Assembly (NCBI GenBank): GCA_036378435.1
Contig: DASUWK010000023.1
Location: forward strand, 1-64,000
DNA length: 64,000 nucleotides
Reading direction: 5' to 3'
Source: DASUWK01 sp036378435
GTDB lineage: Bacteria; Chloroflexota; Dormibacteria; Dormibacterales; Dormibacteraceae
Below, piece after piece: positions 8,248 to 16,554 of this stretch. Position 1 is the first letter of the stretch, and every line of letters starts with the position of its first letter. The notes under the pieces were generated by a model. The model was not told the origin of the DNA and made no database searches. It saw nothing but the letters and a program-made list of their open reading frames with translations. The position numbers and the translations under genes are program-made.

Positions 8248-9069
8248 CTACTCCACCCAGGCGAGAGCCTGCACCCAGACCACGAATCCGAACAGGTCCG
8301 GCCGGTCGCCCAGCCGGCCGAGCGCTTCATCGAGCCCGTCGAGCTCGGTGGCGTCGGCCCAGCCCTGCTCGATGACGGTACTGCGCAGCGATGGCTCCCG
8401 CAGCTGGTTGAGCATGATCGCGTACGGCTGCTGAGGCCCGGTGAAGTGCGATACGACCGTGCGTGCGACCGCCTCGGCCTCGGTGCGCGCAAACCCCGCC
8501 TCCAGCAAGAGGGTGCGGAGGTCGACCGAGTACGTCTCGCTGGACCCGTTGTGCTCGCGCACGCGCGCGATCAGCTCCCAGGCGCGCTGGATCTCGGGCA
8601 GGTTCGGCCGCCAGGTGAACGCCGGGTAGTAGGGGTCTTTGACGGCGAGCACGCCGCCCGGCTTCAGCACCCGGCGCAGCTCCCGCAAGGCGCGCAGCGG
8701 GTCCGACACGTGCTCGATCACGAAGTGCGCGACAGCTGCGTCAAAGGTCGCGTCATCGAAGGGCAGCTCGTAAACAGATCCCAGCTCGAAGGTCAGGTTC
8801 GCGGCGCCGCGCTCGGCGGCGTACACGCGTGCGGTCTCGAGCTGGCGTGGCTCGATGTCCAGCCCGACGACATCGCCCGGGGCAACCGCTTCCGCCAGCC
8901 CGACGGTGATGGAGCCAGGTCCGCAGCCGCAGTCGAGCAGACGCATGCCCGGTCTCAGATGAGGCAGCAAGAAGCCCAGCTCAGCTTCCGCGGTCCGCGT
9001 CTGCATCCATCGCCGCGTCCACTCGTCGTAGCCGTGGATGTACTTCTCGGAGCGCTCGGTCTCGGTCAC
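8248..9069 (-). CDS. Class I SAM-dependent methyltransferase
   Basis: Methyltransferase of the Methyltransf_11/25 type: motif I LLDCGCGPGS near residue 48, acidic residue after strand 2 (GLDIEP), and motif around FDAAVAHFVIEHV, followed by LRELRRVLKPGGVLAV. I place the start at GTG 9069 (protein begins VTETERSEKY) because translation further upstream gives a low-complexity sequence overlapping the next gene. The substrate cannot be inferred. It precedes the peptidase lipoprotein gene with an 8-base gap. Confidence 0.85.
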   Translation of the reverse strand: MTETERSEKYIHGYDEWTRRWMQTRTAEAELGFLLPHLRPGMRLLDCGCGPGSITVGLAEAVAPGDVVGLDIEPRQLETARVYAAERGAANLTFELGSVYELPFDDATFDAAVAHFVIEHVSDPLRALRELRRVLKPGGVLAVKDPYYPAFTWRPNLPEIQRAWELIARVREHNGSSETYSVDLRTLLLEAGFARTEAEAVARTVVSHFTGPQQPYAIMLNQLREPSLRSTVIEQGWADATELDGLDEALGRLGDRPDLFGFVVWVQALAWVE

Positions 9070-9112
9070 GGAGTGCAAGTCTGGCAGGCGCGACCCTCGA
9101 CTTCGAGAGCCT

Positions 9113-9580
9113 CTATTCGTCCTGGGTTGCCGGCTCGCTTCGAGAGCCCTGCCGGCGCCGGAGTGCGCGTGGCAGTGGGAGGCGATCAAGGGGCTGCAGC
9201 ACCGCACGCGTATCGACGAGAAATCGCTCGATCGCTTTCAACGACTCGTTCATCTCCTGAGTACTGCGGCTCAACGCGTCGAGCTCGTCGAGGGAACGAT
9301 CGGCGCGGGAGATCAGCCGGTCGAGCTTCTTGCCGTCCAGACGGTCGAGCATGGCCGCCGCGCGTTCGCCGGCGACGATCAGCCGCTCGAGCCGGGCGGC
9401 GTCGAGCGTGTCCAGCAGCTTGGCGGCACGATCCGCCGAGGTGGCGAGCCGCTCGAGGCTGCGCGTTGCGCGGTCGATCCCCGACATGCGCGCCATGGCG
9501 TCCAGCGGCCCGCGGATCAGATCGGTCAGTCCGGGTGCGGGAGGTGCGGCGCGTTGCGTGCGGCGTCTGGCGTCGGGCAT
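9113..9580 (-). CDS. Small helical (coiled-coil) protein of unknown function
   Basis: A 155-residue protein made almost wholly of charged, leucine-spaced helix. Segments such as ATRSLERLATSADRAAKLLDTL, ARLERLIVAGERAAAMLDRL and KKLDRLISRADRSLDELDAL look like a threefold repeat of about 22 residues, consistent with a coiled-coil or phasin/apolipoprotein-like amphipathic helix. No signal or membrane segment. The methyltransferase start lies 43 bases downstream. I do not recognise a named family. Confidence 0.6.
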   Translation of the reverse strand: MPDARRRTQRAAPPAPGLTDLIRGPLDAMARMSGIDRATRSLERLATSADRAAKLLDTLDAARLERLIVAGERAAAMLDRLDGKKLDRLISRADRSLDELDALSRSTQEMNESLKAIERFLVDTRAVLQPLDRLPLPRALRRRQGSRSEPATQDE

Positions 9581-9657
9581 GCGGGGAGGTTAACCGGACC
9601 AGCAGCCGCGAGAGAAGGGCGGGGGCGAAGCCGGATGCCCCGCCCCTCGTAGTGCGG

Positions 9658-10071
9658 CTAGGCGCCGCCCGGACCACCGGGACCGCCGTGAGGTCCCTGC
9701 ATGACGTTGAACGAGCTGTCGAGGTGAACCTCGACGGTCGAGCCGTCGGTCTTGGTGACCGTCACCTCGTACCCGTTCTTGGTGAAGTCGGTCGTGACGG
9801 CGCCGGCGGTGCCACCGCCGACCGCTTTGACCGCGGCCGCCTGGGCCTTGGCGGCGTTGGCGCCGGTCACCGCCGTCTCTGCGTTCTCGTGGGCCGGCGT
9901 CCCGTGCGCGGGCATCGACGGCGGGGGCGTGGTCGACGCCGTCGGCGTGATGCCGGCGGCGCTGGCCAGAGTCGGGGCCAGCACGGTGGCCCCGGCGATG
10001 GTCCCCGCGGTCAGCGAGCCGGCCACCAAGCCCGCCATTACCAGCCGCTTGCGATAACGAACGAAGTCCAT
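9658..10071 (-). CDS. Secreted or membrane-anchored small protein with PepSY-like C-terminus
   Basis: N-terminal hydrophobic segment (residues 9-37) after a basic RYRKR stretch, then a Pro/Thr/Ala-rich spacer, a region AAAVKAVGGGTAGAV and GYEVTVTKTDGSTVEVHLDSSFNV, which resembles the PepSY fold seen in small extracytoplasmic inhibitors. Ends with a GPHGGPGGPGG tail. The ATG at 10071 is preferred over 10080 because the ribosome site AGGAGGA (plus-strand 10081-10087) directly abuts the 10080 codon but sits 9 bases from 10071. Confidence 0.65.
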   Translation of the reverse strand: MDFVRYRKRLVMAGLVAGSLTAGTIAGATVLAPTLASAAGITPTASTTPPPSMPAHGTPAHENAETAVTGANAAKAQAAAVKAVGGGTAGAVTTDFTKNGYEVTVTKTDGSTVEVHLDSSFNVMQGPHGGPGGPGGA

Positions 10072-10098
10072 TGGCTGCATTCCTCCTGAGTTGATTGA

Positions 10099-10626
10099 TC
10101 AGCTGACAGGAGGCGAGTCTCGGACGTGCCTTTGTGGTTTCCAGAGGGGACGGCTGGGAAGTGACTGGGAGAGCCGGGTACGAGCCAGGTGCCCCAGCAG
10201 CAGCAGCTCGGCTCCGGCCACCTCGTCCACCTTGGTGGCGATCCCGGTGAGATCCAGCACCTCGCGGCCCGAGGCGATGTAAACGGCGTAGGAGCCCACG
10301 GCGCCGAGCAAGAGGAGCGCCGCCGCCGGGCGCCAGTACGGCATGCCCAGGATCGCCGCGCCGCCCACAGCGGCCAGGCCGGCCGCGTCGAGCGCGAAGA
10401 GTACCGCCGTCGGAAGGTCACGCAGGTGAGCGGGGATCAGCGCGAGGTGCACCGCCGCCGCGACCGCCATCGCGAGCAGAGCGCCGCGGCTGAAGGGGTC
10501 GAGACGCGCCCACCTGGCGTCTACCCCGGGGAGCCTGCGGAGGGCGGCCAGCGCCGCAGGGAGCCAGAGCACCGCGACGAGTGGCAGGTTGTGCGAGTGC
10601 ATCTCCCTGCTCTCGATACGAAGCAT
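10099..10626 (-). CDS. Small integral membrane protein of unknown function
   Basis: A 175-residue protein with four or five hydrophobic segments (about residues 14-28, 48-66, 76-97, 103-120), ending in a basic cytoplasmic-looking tail. The alternative start ATG at 10602 would remove eight residues. It is divergent from the DUF4383 gene, and together with the neighbouring small membrane genes forms an envelope-protein cluster. No family recognised with confidence. Confidence 0.55.
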   Translation of the reverse strand: MLRIESREMHSHNLPLVAVLWLPAALAALRRLPGVDARWARLDPFSRGALLAMAVAAAVHLALIPAHLRDLPTAVLFALDAAGLAAVGGAAILGMPYWRPAAALLLLGAVGSYAVYIASGREVLDLTGIATKVDEVAGAELLLLGHLARTRLSQSLPSRPLWKPQRHVRDSPPVS

Positions 10627-10708
10627 TGATCCGATCGGCGCATGGCTTCGTACGAGTTGACGAACCGCCGCGTCGGCGGCACCTCAATTTCAAGGAGGAA
10701 GGCACTCG

Positions 10709-11134
10709 ATGGGAGCTTCCACGGCGACTATGGAGAGGACGCGCTGGGGCATCGTGCAGACGTACGCGCTGGTCTTCGGTATCGCCTACATCGCGGTCGC
10801 GCTGCTGGAGGACATCCTCGGCGGCGGCGGGCTCAAGATCGGCGGGACCACCATCCTGATGGTGACCGGCATCCAGAACGCGATCCACTGGGTTGTGGGC
10901 CTCGCCGTGCTGGGGTCATTCTTCGCGGGCGAGTCGACGGCCAAGCTCGTCGCTCGCGTGGTGGGCATCGTGTTCGTGTTGGTGACCGTGCTCGGGCTGT
11001 TCGTCGAGCCTTTCACCGGCAAGCTGCTGGGTTTCAACGGCTCGCTGCCGATGTCCTACAACATCGTTCACCTGCTGACCGCCGCTGCTGCGCTCTTCGC
11101 GGGATTCGCCGCGACGCGCGCTTACAGCCGCTGA
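10709..11134 (+). CDS. DUF4383 domain membrane protein
   Basis: A 141-residue protein with four membrane segments: about 16-34, 49-70, 82-104 and 118-136. The pattern HWVVGLAVLGSFF, FVEPFTGKLLGFNG, MSYNIVHLLTAAAAL is characteristic of DUF4383. A strong ribosome site (AAGGAGGAAGG) precedes ATG 10709. Function unknown; common in actinobacteria. Followed after 26 bases by another small membrane protein, likely in the same transcript. Confidence 0.8.
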   Translation: MGASTATMERTRWGIVQTYALVFGIAYIAVALLEDILGGGGLKIGGTTILMVTGIQNAIHWVVGLAVLGSFFAGESTAKLVARVVGIVFVLVTVLGLFVEPFTGKLLGFNGSLPMSYNIVHLLTAAAALFAGFAATRAYSR

Positions 11135-11160
11135 TCGGCTCGCGGGGGGAGGTCAGGGCG

Positions 11161-11379
11161 GTGCGCCGGCTGGAAGACGCTCGGCGTGCCGCCTTCTTCA
11201 TCGTCACGGCTGTGGCGGCGGGCGACACCCTCCACCTGGTGGCCCACTCGCTGAGCGTCCCGGTGAACCATCACGCCTTCCACCTCCTGTTCTCGGTGGG
11301 CGCGTTCGCCATCTTCAGCGTCTACGTCGCCGTCCACATCCGCCGCCGCGGCTGGCCTGGATTCTCCCTGCGCCTGTAG
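11161..11379 (+). CDS. Small two-helix membrane protein
   Basis: A 72-residue reading frame from GTG 11161 with a GGGGGGAGG ribosome-site-like run just upstream. It has two hydrophobic helices (about residues 10-30 and 38-58) and a basic end. The histidine-rich loop HLVAHSLSVPVNHHAFH between them is striking and could bind metal, but this is speculation. Probably cotranscribed with the DUF4383 gene. No named family. Confidence 0.6.
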   Translation: MRRLEDARRAAFFIVTAVAAGDTLHLVAHSLSVPVNHHAFHLLFSVGAFAIFSVYVAVHIRRRGWPGFSLRL

Positions 11380-11389
11380 GCGCGTCAGG

Positions 11390-12133
11390 TCAGGTGACCG
11401 AGCCGCTCAGCTCGGGCTGCTGCGTCGGCTGCGTGCTCCCGTCCGGCCCCGGCTCGACCGTGACCGCCATCACCGCAACTCCGGCCAGGTCCCTCGGGAG
11501 GACCAGCACCTTGCTGCCGTCGGCGTCTGGCACGAAGACGCCGGAGGCGATCGGGTTGGCGCCGCTCGGAATGAGCCACAGCTCGTACACCTTGCCCTCG
11601 GCAGCGGCAGGCAGTCCGCGGAACTCGACGATCGTCGTCGCCGTGCCGCGGAAATCGACGACCGTGGCGCTGGCGGCCTGGAGCGTCCCGCTCCCTCGGA
11701 TCGAGTAGTGCGCGGCGGCCACTGCCGGCGCAGTCGCCTGCTTGACGCCGAACCCGGCCGCGACGCCCACTGCCAGCAGCGCCACCGCCGCGGCCGCCTG
11801 CGGCAGCCAGCGCCACCTCTGCACTTCCAGCTTCGACGTGAAGTCGGGCCTGAGGAGTCGCGGGCGCGCCAGGTTTCGGGAGGCAGGCGCGGCCGGCGTG
11901 GGAGCCTCTACCGCTGCCGCGGCCAGGATCCGCTCGCGCAGCCGCGACGGTGGTTGGACCTCTTCGACAGCCAGCGGGAGAGCGCCGACCGCGCGGCTCA
12001 ACCGAGCGGCCAGCTCGCGGCAGGACGCGCAGGCTTCGATGTGTGCGCGCGCGGTCTGCGCCTCGGCGGGATCGGCGGCGCCCAGCAGGTAACCGGCCAC
12101 CGACTCCTCCAGCAGCTCGTGCTCAGACCGCAT
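11390..12133 (-). CDS. Anti-sigma factor, RskA type with zinc-binding anti-sigma domain
   Basis: Membrane anti-sigma factor. N-terminal zinc-binding domain with HIEACASCREL (H-x3-C-x2-C, about residues 30-37), one membrane helix at about residues 105-125 and an extracytoplasmic RskA domain (YSIRGSGTLQ, EFRGLPAAAEGKVYELWLIPSG). It would hold the upstream-encoded ECF sigma factor at the membrane and release it on cleavage. Start ATG 12133 overlaps the sigma gene's 3' end by 11 bases, indicating translational coupling. Confidence 0.9.
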   Translation of the reverse strand: MRSEHELLEESVAGYLLGAADPAEAQTARAHIEACASCRELAARLSRAVGALPLAVEEVQPPSRLRERILAAAAVEAPTPAAPASRNLARPRLLRPDFTSKLEVQRWRWLPQAAAAVALLAVGVAAGFGVKQATAPAVAAAHYSIRGSGTLQAASATVVDFRGTATTIVEFRGLPAAAEGKVYELWLIPSGANPIASGVFVPDADGSKVLVLPRDLAGVAVMAVTVEPGPDGSTQPTQQPELSGSVT

Positions 12134-12710
12134 CGCCGACCAACCCCCTGCCCACGAGATAGGAGTGCAGCTTCTCCAGCGCCAGCCGCGCGCGGCCCTT
12201 GATCGTGGACAGCGGGACGCGCGACATCTCCGCGATCTCCGCGTAGGAGTAGCCGCCGTAGTACGCGAGCTCGATCGCCTGGCGCTGCTCCGAAGGCAGG
12301 CTGGCGAGCGCCTCCTGGATGGCTGCGCGCTCGAGCGAGCGCGACACCTCACGCCAGGGATCGGAGCCGGTCCCCGTGGCTTCGATCTCGGGCCGCAGCT
12401 CGAGCTCGGCCTGCTCGTGGGCGCCGCGGCCGCGGAGGCTGTCGATGGCGCGGTTGCGCACGCTGGCCAGCAGCCAGCCGCGGAGCGAGCCCCGCGCCGC
12501 GTCGAACCCGGCCGCACCGCGCCAGACCTTCAAGAAAGCCTCCTGCACCACATCCTCCGCACGGCCGGGGTCGCCGACCACACGCACCGCGACCGCGAAC
12601 GAGAGCGAACCGTAGCGGTCGTAGAGCTCGCCAAGAGCCGCCACCTCTCCGCCGGCGAGCGCGCCGGCAAGCGCCTGGTCGCTCATCTCGCGCAGGTCGC
12701 GCGCGTTCAT
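12123..12710 (-). CDS. ECF sigma factor (SigK-like)
   Basis: Sigma-70 region 2 at about residues 23-90 (ELYDRYGSLSFAVAVRVV, RAEDVVQEAFLKVWRG) and region 4 at about 130-185 (LPSEQRQAIELAYYGGYSYAEIAEMSRVPLSTIKGRARLAL). It overlaps the anti-sigma gene, the usual sigma/anti-sigma order. ATG 12710 is preferred; TTG 12749 gives 13 more residues. Divergent from the Tat-signal/DUF4331/TatAC cluster, with 116 bases between, so that cluster is a candidate target; no clear ECF promoter motif could be assigned by eye. Confidence 0.9.
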   Translation of the reverse strand: MNARDLREMSDQALAGALAGGEVAALGELYDRYGSLSFAVAVRVVGDPGRAEDVVQEAFLKVWRGAAGFDAARGSLRGWLLASVRNRAIDSLRGRGAHEQAELELRPEIEATGTGSDPWREVSRSLERAAIQEALASLPSEQRQAIELAYYGGYSYAEIAEMSRVPLSTIKGRARLALEKLHSYLVGRGLVGDAV

Positions 12711-12826
12711 CCCGCGTATTTGTACGAATTCCTGGGGCCGCCGGATCAATTAATCCGCGGGCCGCCCTCCTGCGTACAGGTGCATAGGACCCCGCCGGGG
12801 TTCACATCGGAGGAGGAGGGAGACCC

Positions 12827-13087
12827 ATGGCCGACTTGTCACGTCGGAAATTCCTCGCGCAGGCGTCGCTCAGCGTCGCCGGCGGCGGGGTCGCGCTGGC
12901 CGCGCTCGGCAAGCTGCCCATCGCGCGCTCGAGCGCGAGCAGCCGCAGGGCGCGCGCAGCAAAGCAGGGCCCGATCGTCGCCCACGTCCGCGACGCGGGG
13001 ACGGGCGAGGTGGCGGTCATGACCGGCAGCAAGGAGGTCGTTTTCAAAGACCCCGAGCTGGTGGACCGGCTGCTGGGGAGGGCATAG
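12827..13087 (+). CDS. Small twin-arginine signal protein next to DUF4331
   Basis: An 86-residue protein with a textbook Tat signal: SRRKFL at residues 5-10, then a mild hydrophobic stretch to about 27. The short mature part contains HVRDAGTGEVAVMTGSKEV followed by an acidic helix-like end. No catalytic domain. It has a strong ribosome site (GGAGGAGGGAGA) and stops 2 bases before the DUF4331 start, so the two proteins are made together. It may be the Tat-addressed partner that carries DUF4331 out (inference). Confidence 0.75.
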   Translation: MADLSRRKFLAQASLSVAGGGVALAALGKLPIARSSASSRRARAAKQGPIVAHVRDAGTGEVAVMTGSKEVVFKDPELVDRLLGRA

Positions 13088-13089
13088 CG

Positions 13090-14481
13090 ATGTCTTCGCA
13101 CCGCGAGGCGCCGGAGATCTCCAAGGACCCCGTCGCCGACAGCACCGACCTGTACGCGTTCGTCAGCCCCGACGCACCGGACACCGTCACGATCCTCGCC
13201 AACTACATCCCGCTGCAGGGGCCGGCCGGCGGGCCGAACTTCTACGAGTTCGGCGACGACGTCCTCTACGAGATCAACATCGACAACAACGCGGACGCCC
13301 TGCCGGACGTCACCTACCAGTTCCGGTTCGAGACCGAGGTCAGGCACCCGGACTCGTTCCTCTACAACACCGGCCAGATCGGCTCGCTCGACAGCGACTC
13401 GTGGAACCGCCGGCAGTTCTACACGGTCACCCGGATCCAGAACGGCGTCTCGACCGTGCTCGGCAGCCACCTGGCCTGCCCGCCCTGCAACATCGGGCCG
13501 CGCTCGACGCCCATGTACGAGGAGAAGCTCGGGCATCCGGCGGTGCAGGACCTGGGCAACGGCGTCATGACCTTCGCCGGCCAGCGCGCCGAAGCTTTCT
13601 ACGTCGACCTGGGCTCGATCTTCGACCTGGGCGACCTGCGGCCGTTCCAGCACCTGCACCTGATCCCGACCCCGGACGCGCTGGGGGTGAACGCCACCGA
13701 GCCGGTCAACGTGCACACGATCGCCATCCAGGTGCCGAAGACTCAGCTGACGCGCGACGGGAGCAAGCCGACCGATCCGGCGAGCGGCAAGTCCGTGATC
13801 GGGGTCTGGACCGCTGCTTACCGGCGGCGGGCCCGGGTGCTCCAGAGCGGCGGCGGTGGCGAGGTGGAGGCCGGGCCGTTCGTCCAGGTCTCCAGGCTCG
13901 GCAACCCGCTCTTCAACGAGGTCATCGTCCCGATGGGGGACAAGGACCGCTGGAACGCGCTCCCGCCGAGCGCCGACGGCGAGTTCGCGAAGTACGTCGA
14001 CCAGCCGGAGCTGGCTCGGCTGCTGCCGATCCTCTACCCCGGCGCCACCTTCATGAACCTGGCCGGCCTCAACGGCACGTCGCGCTTCGACCTCGACGCG
14101 ATCCTGCTGACCGGCATCCCGACCGCGGCCGGGCTCGGCTTCCAGAACTTCACCGGCGCCACGAAGGCCGACATGTTGCGGCTGAACATGGCGATCGGGC
14201 CGACCGCCGTGCCCAACCCCTTGGGCCTGGTTGCGGGCGACCCGGCCGGCTTCCCCAACGGGCGGCGCCCGGTAGACGACGTGGTGACCATCGAGGTTCG
14301 GGCGATCGCCGGGCTGACGTGGAAGCTACTCAACCCCGGCTACACACTCGACGGCGCCGCCACCGCGGTGATGGACGGCTCGGTGGACGACGACTCCCAG
14401 CAGAAGCTCGGCTTGCTGCTCGACACATTCCCCTACCTCGGCACGCCGTACAGCGGCTACGAGGCGGGCCAGAGCGCCTGA
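13090..14481 (+). CDS. DUF4331 domain protein
   Basis: A 463-residue DUF4331 protein: the opening MSSHREAPEISKDPVADSTDLYAF is the family signature, followed by EINIDNNADALPDVTYQF, HLHLIPTPDALGVNATEPVN and VPMGDKDRWN. It has no signal peptide or membrane segment of its own although the family is generally treated as extracytoplasmic. It is flanked by a Tat-signal peptide gene (2-base gap) and tatA/tatC (14 and 4 bases), strongly suggesting one operon. Biochemical role unknown. Confidence 0.88.
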   Translation: MSSHREAPEISKDPVADSTDLYAFVSPDAPDTVTILANYIPLQGPAGGPNFYEFGDDVLYEINIDNNADALPDVTYQFRFETEVRHPDSFLYNTGQIGSLDSDSWNRRQFYTVTRIQNGVSTVLGSHLACPPCNIGPRSTPMYEEKLGHPAVQDLGNGVMTFAGQRAEAFYVDLGSIFDLGDLRPFQHLHLIPTPDALGVNATEPVNVHTIAIQVPKTQLTRDGSKPTDPASGKSVIGVWTAAYRRRARVLQSGGGGEVEAGPFVQVSRLGNPLFNEVIVPMGDKDRWNALPPSADGEFAKYVDQPELARLLPILYPGATFMNLAGLNGTSRFDLDAILLTGIPTAAGLGFQNFTGATKADMLRLNMAIGPTAVPNPLGLVAGDPAGFPNGRRPVDDVVTIEVRAIAGLTWKLLNPGYTLDGAATAVMDGSVDDDSQQKLGLLLDTFPYLGTPYSGYEAGQSA

Positions 14482-14495
14482 AGGAGGTAGATCAG

Positions 14496-14681
14496 ATGCC
14501 TTTCCACCCTGTCTGGCTGATCGTGGTGCTCGCGATCATCCTCATCGTCTTCGGCCCCAAGCGGCTGCCCGAGCTGGGCAGCTCCCTCGGCCGGGGAGTG
14601 CGGGAGTTCCGGAACGCCACCGACCAGTTGAAAGAGGACGTGGTCGCCGCGACCACCCCCGAGACCAAGACCGAGGCGTAA
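14496..14681 (+). CDS. tatA: Twin-arginine translocase subunit TatA/E
   Basis: A 61-residue protein with a single N-terminal membrane helix (residues 4-19), the hallmark FGPKRLPELG hinge at about 20-29, an amphipathic helix and a short charged tail. TatA forms the variable pore of the Tat system. An AAGGAGG ribosome site at 14481-14487 directly follows the DUF4331 stop. It stops 3 bases before tatC. At 61 residues it is near the short end for TatA/E. Confidence 0.92.
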   Translation: MPFHPVWLIVVLAIILIVFGPKRLPELGSSLGRGVREFRNATDQLKEDVVAATTPETKTEA

Positions 14682-14684
14682 CCG

Positions 14685-15416
14685 GTGGCCACCCTCAGAG
14701 TCCTCCAGGCCGGCGACGACCGCGGGCGGGAGATGTCACTGATCGAGCACCTGGAGGACCTGAGGCAGGCGCTCATCGTGTCGCTCCTCGCGTGGGGGGC
14801 GGCATCGGTGGGCGCCTTCTTCTTCTGGAAGCGCGCCGTCGATTTTCTGGTCCAGCGCGGCGGCCTCCAGCACACCTATTTCACGACGCCGAGCGGGGCC
14901 TTCCTGCTCGGCGTCCGCCTGGCGGTGACGATGGGCCTTGTCGCCGCCTTCCCCGTCATCGCGCAGCGGGCCTGGTGGTTCATCAGCCCCGGCCTTCGCC
15001 GCGAGGAGCGCCGCCTCGCCCTGCCGCTGTTCCTGGCGACCGTCTTCTTCTTCACGCTCGGGCTCGCGGTCGCGCTCTTCTCGCTGCCGCTCTTCGTCCA
15101 CATCCTCACCGGCTTCGCGCCGGCCGACCTCAACTACCTGCCGCTGATCGACGACTACCTCGGCTTCACGCTGCTCCTCACCGTCGGCTTCGGGCTGGTG
15201 TTCGAGCTGCCGGTGGTGCTCTACGTGCTCGGCCGGCTCGGCATAGTCAGCTCGCGCTGGCTCTACCGGCACCGCGTGGCGTGGATCCTGGGCCTCGCGG
15301 TGTTAGCCAACTTCCTGACGCCCGGCGCCGACCCCATCACGCCGCTGCTGATGTTCGTCCCGCTCTACGTCTTCTGGGAGGGGACGGCGCTGCTGCTCAA
15401 GCTGACGGGGCGGTGA
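14685..15416 (+). CDS. tatC: Twin-arginine translocase subunit TatC
   Basis: Six-helix Tat receptor of 243 residues. Residues needed for function in the family are in place: glutamate in EHLEDLRQAL (about 21-30), glutamates in LRREERRLALP (about 105-115), glutamate in GLVFELPVVLYV (about 170) and the aspartate in LTPGADPITP (about 210). Start GTG 14685. The 3' end overlaps the convergent hypothetical gene by 20 bases. Its location with tatA and a Tat-signal/DUF4331 pair suggests a Tat unit tied to that cargo, though it could also be the only tat copy. Confidence 0.93.
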   Translation: MATLRVLQAGDDRGREMSLIEHLEDLRQALIVSLLAWGAASVGAFFFWKRAVDFLVQRGGLQHTYFTTPSGAFLLGVRLAVTMGLVAAFPVIAQRAWWFISPGLRREERRLALPLFLATVFFFTLGLAVALFSLPLFVHILTGFAPADLNYLPLIDDYLGFTLLLTVGFGLVFELPVVLYVLGRLGIVSSRWLYRHRVAWILGLAVLANFLTPGADPITPLLMFVPLYVFWEGTALLLKLTGR

Positions 15417-15699
15417 CCTCGGTGACCTGCCCGCTCACGATCTCGACGTCGAGGTCGAAGCCGAGCACGCGGTAGCTTCCCGCTTCGAGCTCAGGGAAGA
15501 CGCCCGCGAACACGGTGCGGCCGTTCACCACCCGCTCGTGGACCTCGGTGTGAGTGCGCTTGCCGGTGTCGTGCCGCTCCACCTCGACCTCGTGACCCAC
15601 GAGTTCGGCTCCGGCGTGGAGGATCAGCGCCCCGAAGCCTGCGCCTAGTTCGAGGACCACCGCCTCGGTGTGGATCCGCGGGGGGCCGTGCTCACCCAT
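15397..15699 (-). CDS. Small conserved-looking protein of unknown function
   Basis: A 100-residue protein from ATG 15699; the longer upstream reading is low-complexity and overlaps the divergent gene. Sequence features: LELGAGFGALILHAGAELVGHEVEVER, FAGVFPELEAGSYRVLGFDLDVEIVSGQVTEV, suggesting a compact beta-rich fold like those in carboxypeptidase-regulatory-like domains. No signal or membrane helix. Its 3' end overlaps tatC by 20 bases on the other strand. Confidence 0.6.
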   Translation of the reverse strand: MGEHGPPRIHTEAVVLELGAGFGALILHAGAELVGHEVEVERHDTGKRTHTEVHERVVNGRTVFAGVFPELEAGSYRVLGFDLDVEIVSGQVTEVTAPSA

Positions 15700-15791
15700 C
15701 GGCGGGATGGTAGCCCGCCAGGCATGGGCGACACGTGCTGTGTAGGCCAGAGTCTCTGCTGCAAGCGCGCCCGCTGCGCGAGGATCGTGGT

Positions 15792-16160
15792 GTGCACGAG
15801 AAGGCGCTGCCGTCAGACCTCGTCCGCCGTCTCCAAGCGGCGGTGCTGACGAAGGATCGAGAAACGCTCGAGCAGCTGGTTGACCCGGGTTTCGCCTTGA
15901 CCGGCTCAGCCGCGCTCGGACTGCTCGACAAGCGGCAGTGGATCGATTCGGCCCTCGAGTTCGCCTGGGAGGCATTCGACTTTGAAGAGTCGAGCACCAT
16001 CGATCTCGAGAGCACGGCCGTCGTGATCAGTCGACTGCGGCAGCGCGGACGTTGGAAGGGGCGGGACATCAGCGGCCGGTTCCTGCTCGTGGACGTGTGC
16101 CGGAGGTTGGAGGGCGACTGGCTGCTCGTCAGCCGCTACGCGGAGAGGCTGCCCGACTAA
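15792..16160 (+). CDS. NTF2-like (DUF4440/SnoaL-type) protein
   Basis: About 122 residues from GTG 15792, with the NTF2-like fold pattern: helix LVRRLQAAVLTKDRETLEQLVDPGFALTG, then DKRQWIDSALE, and beta strands ending GRFLLVDVCRRLEGDWLLVSRYAERL. Such small domains bind ligands or act as enzymes in many pathways; no catalytic residues can be assigned. An in-frame ATG at 15735 exists but adds an atypical N-terminus. It shares a CTAA stop overlap (4 bases) with the convergent Pro/Thr-rich surface gene. Confidence 0.6.
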   Translation: MHEKALPSDLVRRLQAAVLTKDRETLEQLVDPGFALTGSAALGLLDKRQWIDSALEFAWEAFDFEESSTIDLESTAVVISRLRQRGRWKGRDISGRFLLVDVCRRLEGDWLLVSRYAERLPD

Positions 16161-16537
16161 CCGACAAGCCCAGGATCCGATGGAGTTGGCGATGGCGTTG
16201 GCGTTGGCGATGGCGATGGCGTTGGCGTTGGCGATGGCGTTGGCGTTGGCGTCGGCGTCGGCGATGGTGTTGGAGTGGCGACCGGCGCCGCCGTCGGAGT
16301 GGGCGTAGGTGTCGGCGTCGATGTCGGACTCGAGGCCGCTGCCCCTGGCCGAACTGGAGGCCGCGACGACACTGGCCTCGCCCTCATGGCAACGGATGCC
16401 GGCGTGCTGAATGTCCCGACTCTGACCGAGCCGGTCGCACTACCGGTGCCGGCGAAGTAGGCACGTGCGGGGACAGCGAGGGTGCTCAGCGCGATGGCGA
16501 CCAGCACAGCGGTGATCAGCGACGTCTTGTTTCTCAT
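16157..16537 (-). CDS. SipW-type signal peptide protein with Pro-Thr repeat tail
   Basis: A 126-residue exported protein. The N-terminus (MRNKTSLITAVLVAIALSTLAVPARAYFAGTGSATGS) carries the SipW-dependent signal pattern, with AYF directly after the hydrophobic core, as in TasA/camelysin fibre proteins. From about residue 70 the protein is an almost pure Pro-Thr/Pro-Ser repeat ending SDPGLVG, typical of wall-spanning stalks. Ribosome site GAGGAACTG precedes ATG 16537. It follows a related gene (16597-17097) and a hairpin, so the two are probably expressed together at different levels. Confidence 0.7.
   Translation of the reverse strand: MRNKTSLITAVLVAIALSTLAVPARAYFAGTGSATGSVRVGTFSTPASVAMRARPVSSRPPVRPGAAASSPTSTPTPTPTPTAAPVATPTPSPTPTPTPTPSPTPTPSPSPTPTPSPTPSDPGLVG
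16177..16325. repeat. GC-rich 6-base minisatellite encoding the Pro-Thr tail
   Basis: On the plus strand the unit GGCGTT/GGCGAT(GGCGTC) is repeated more than twenty times, with an interruption near 16277-16300. On the minus strand it encodes TP/SP dipeptides. Such short tandem units change length easily by slippage in steps that keep the frame. Confidence 0.8.
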
Positions 16538-16554
16538 CAGTTCCTCAATAAGTA

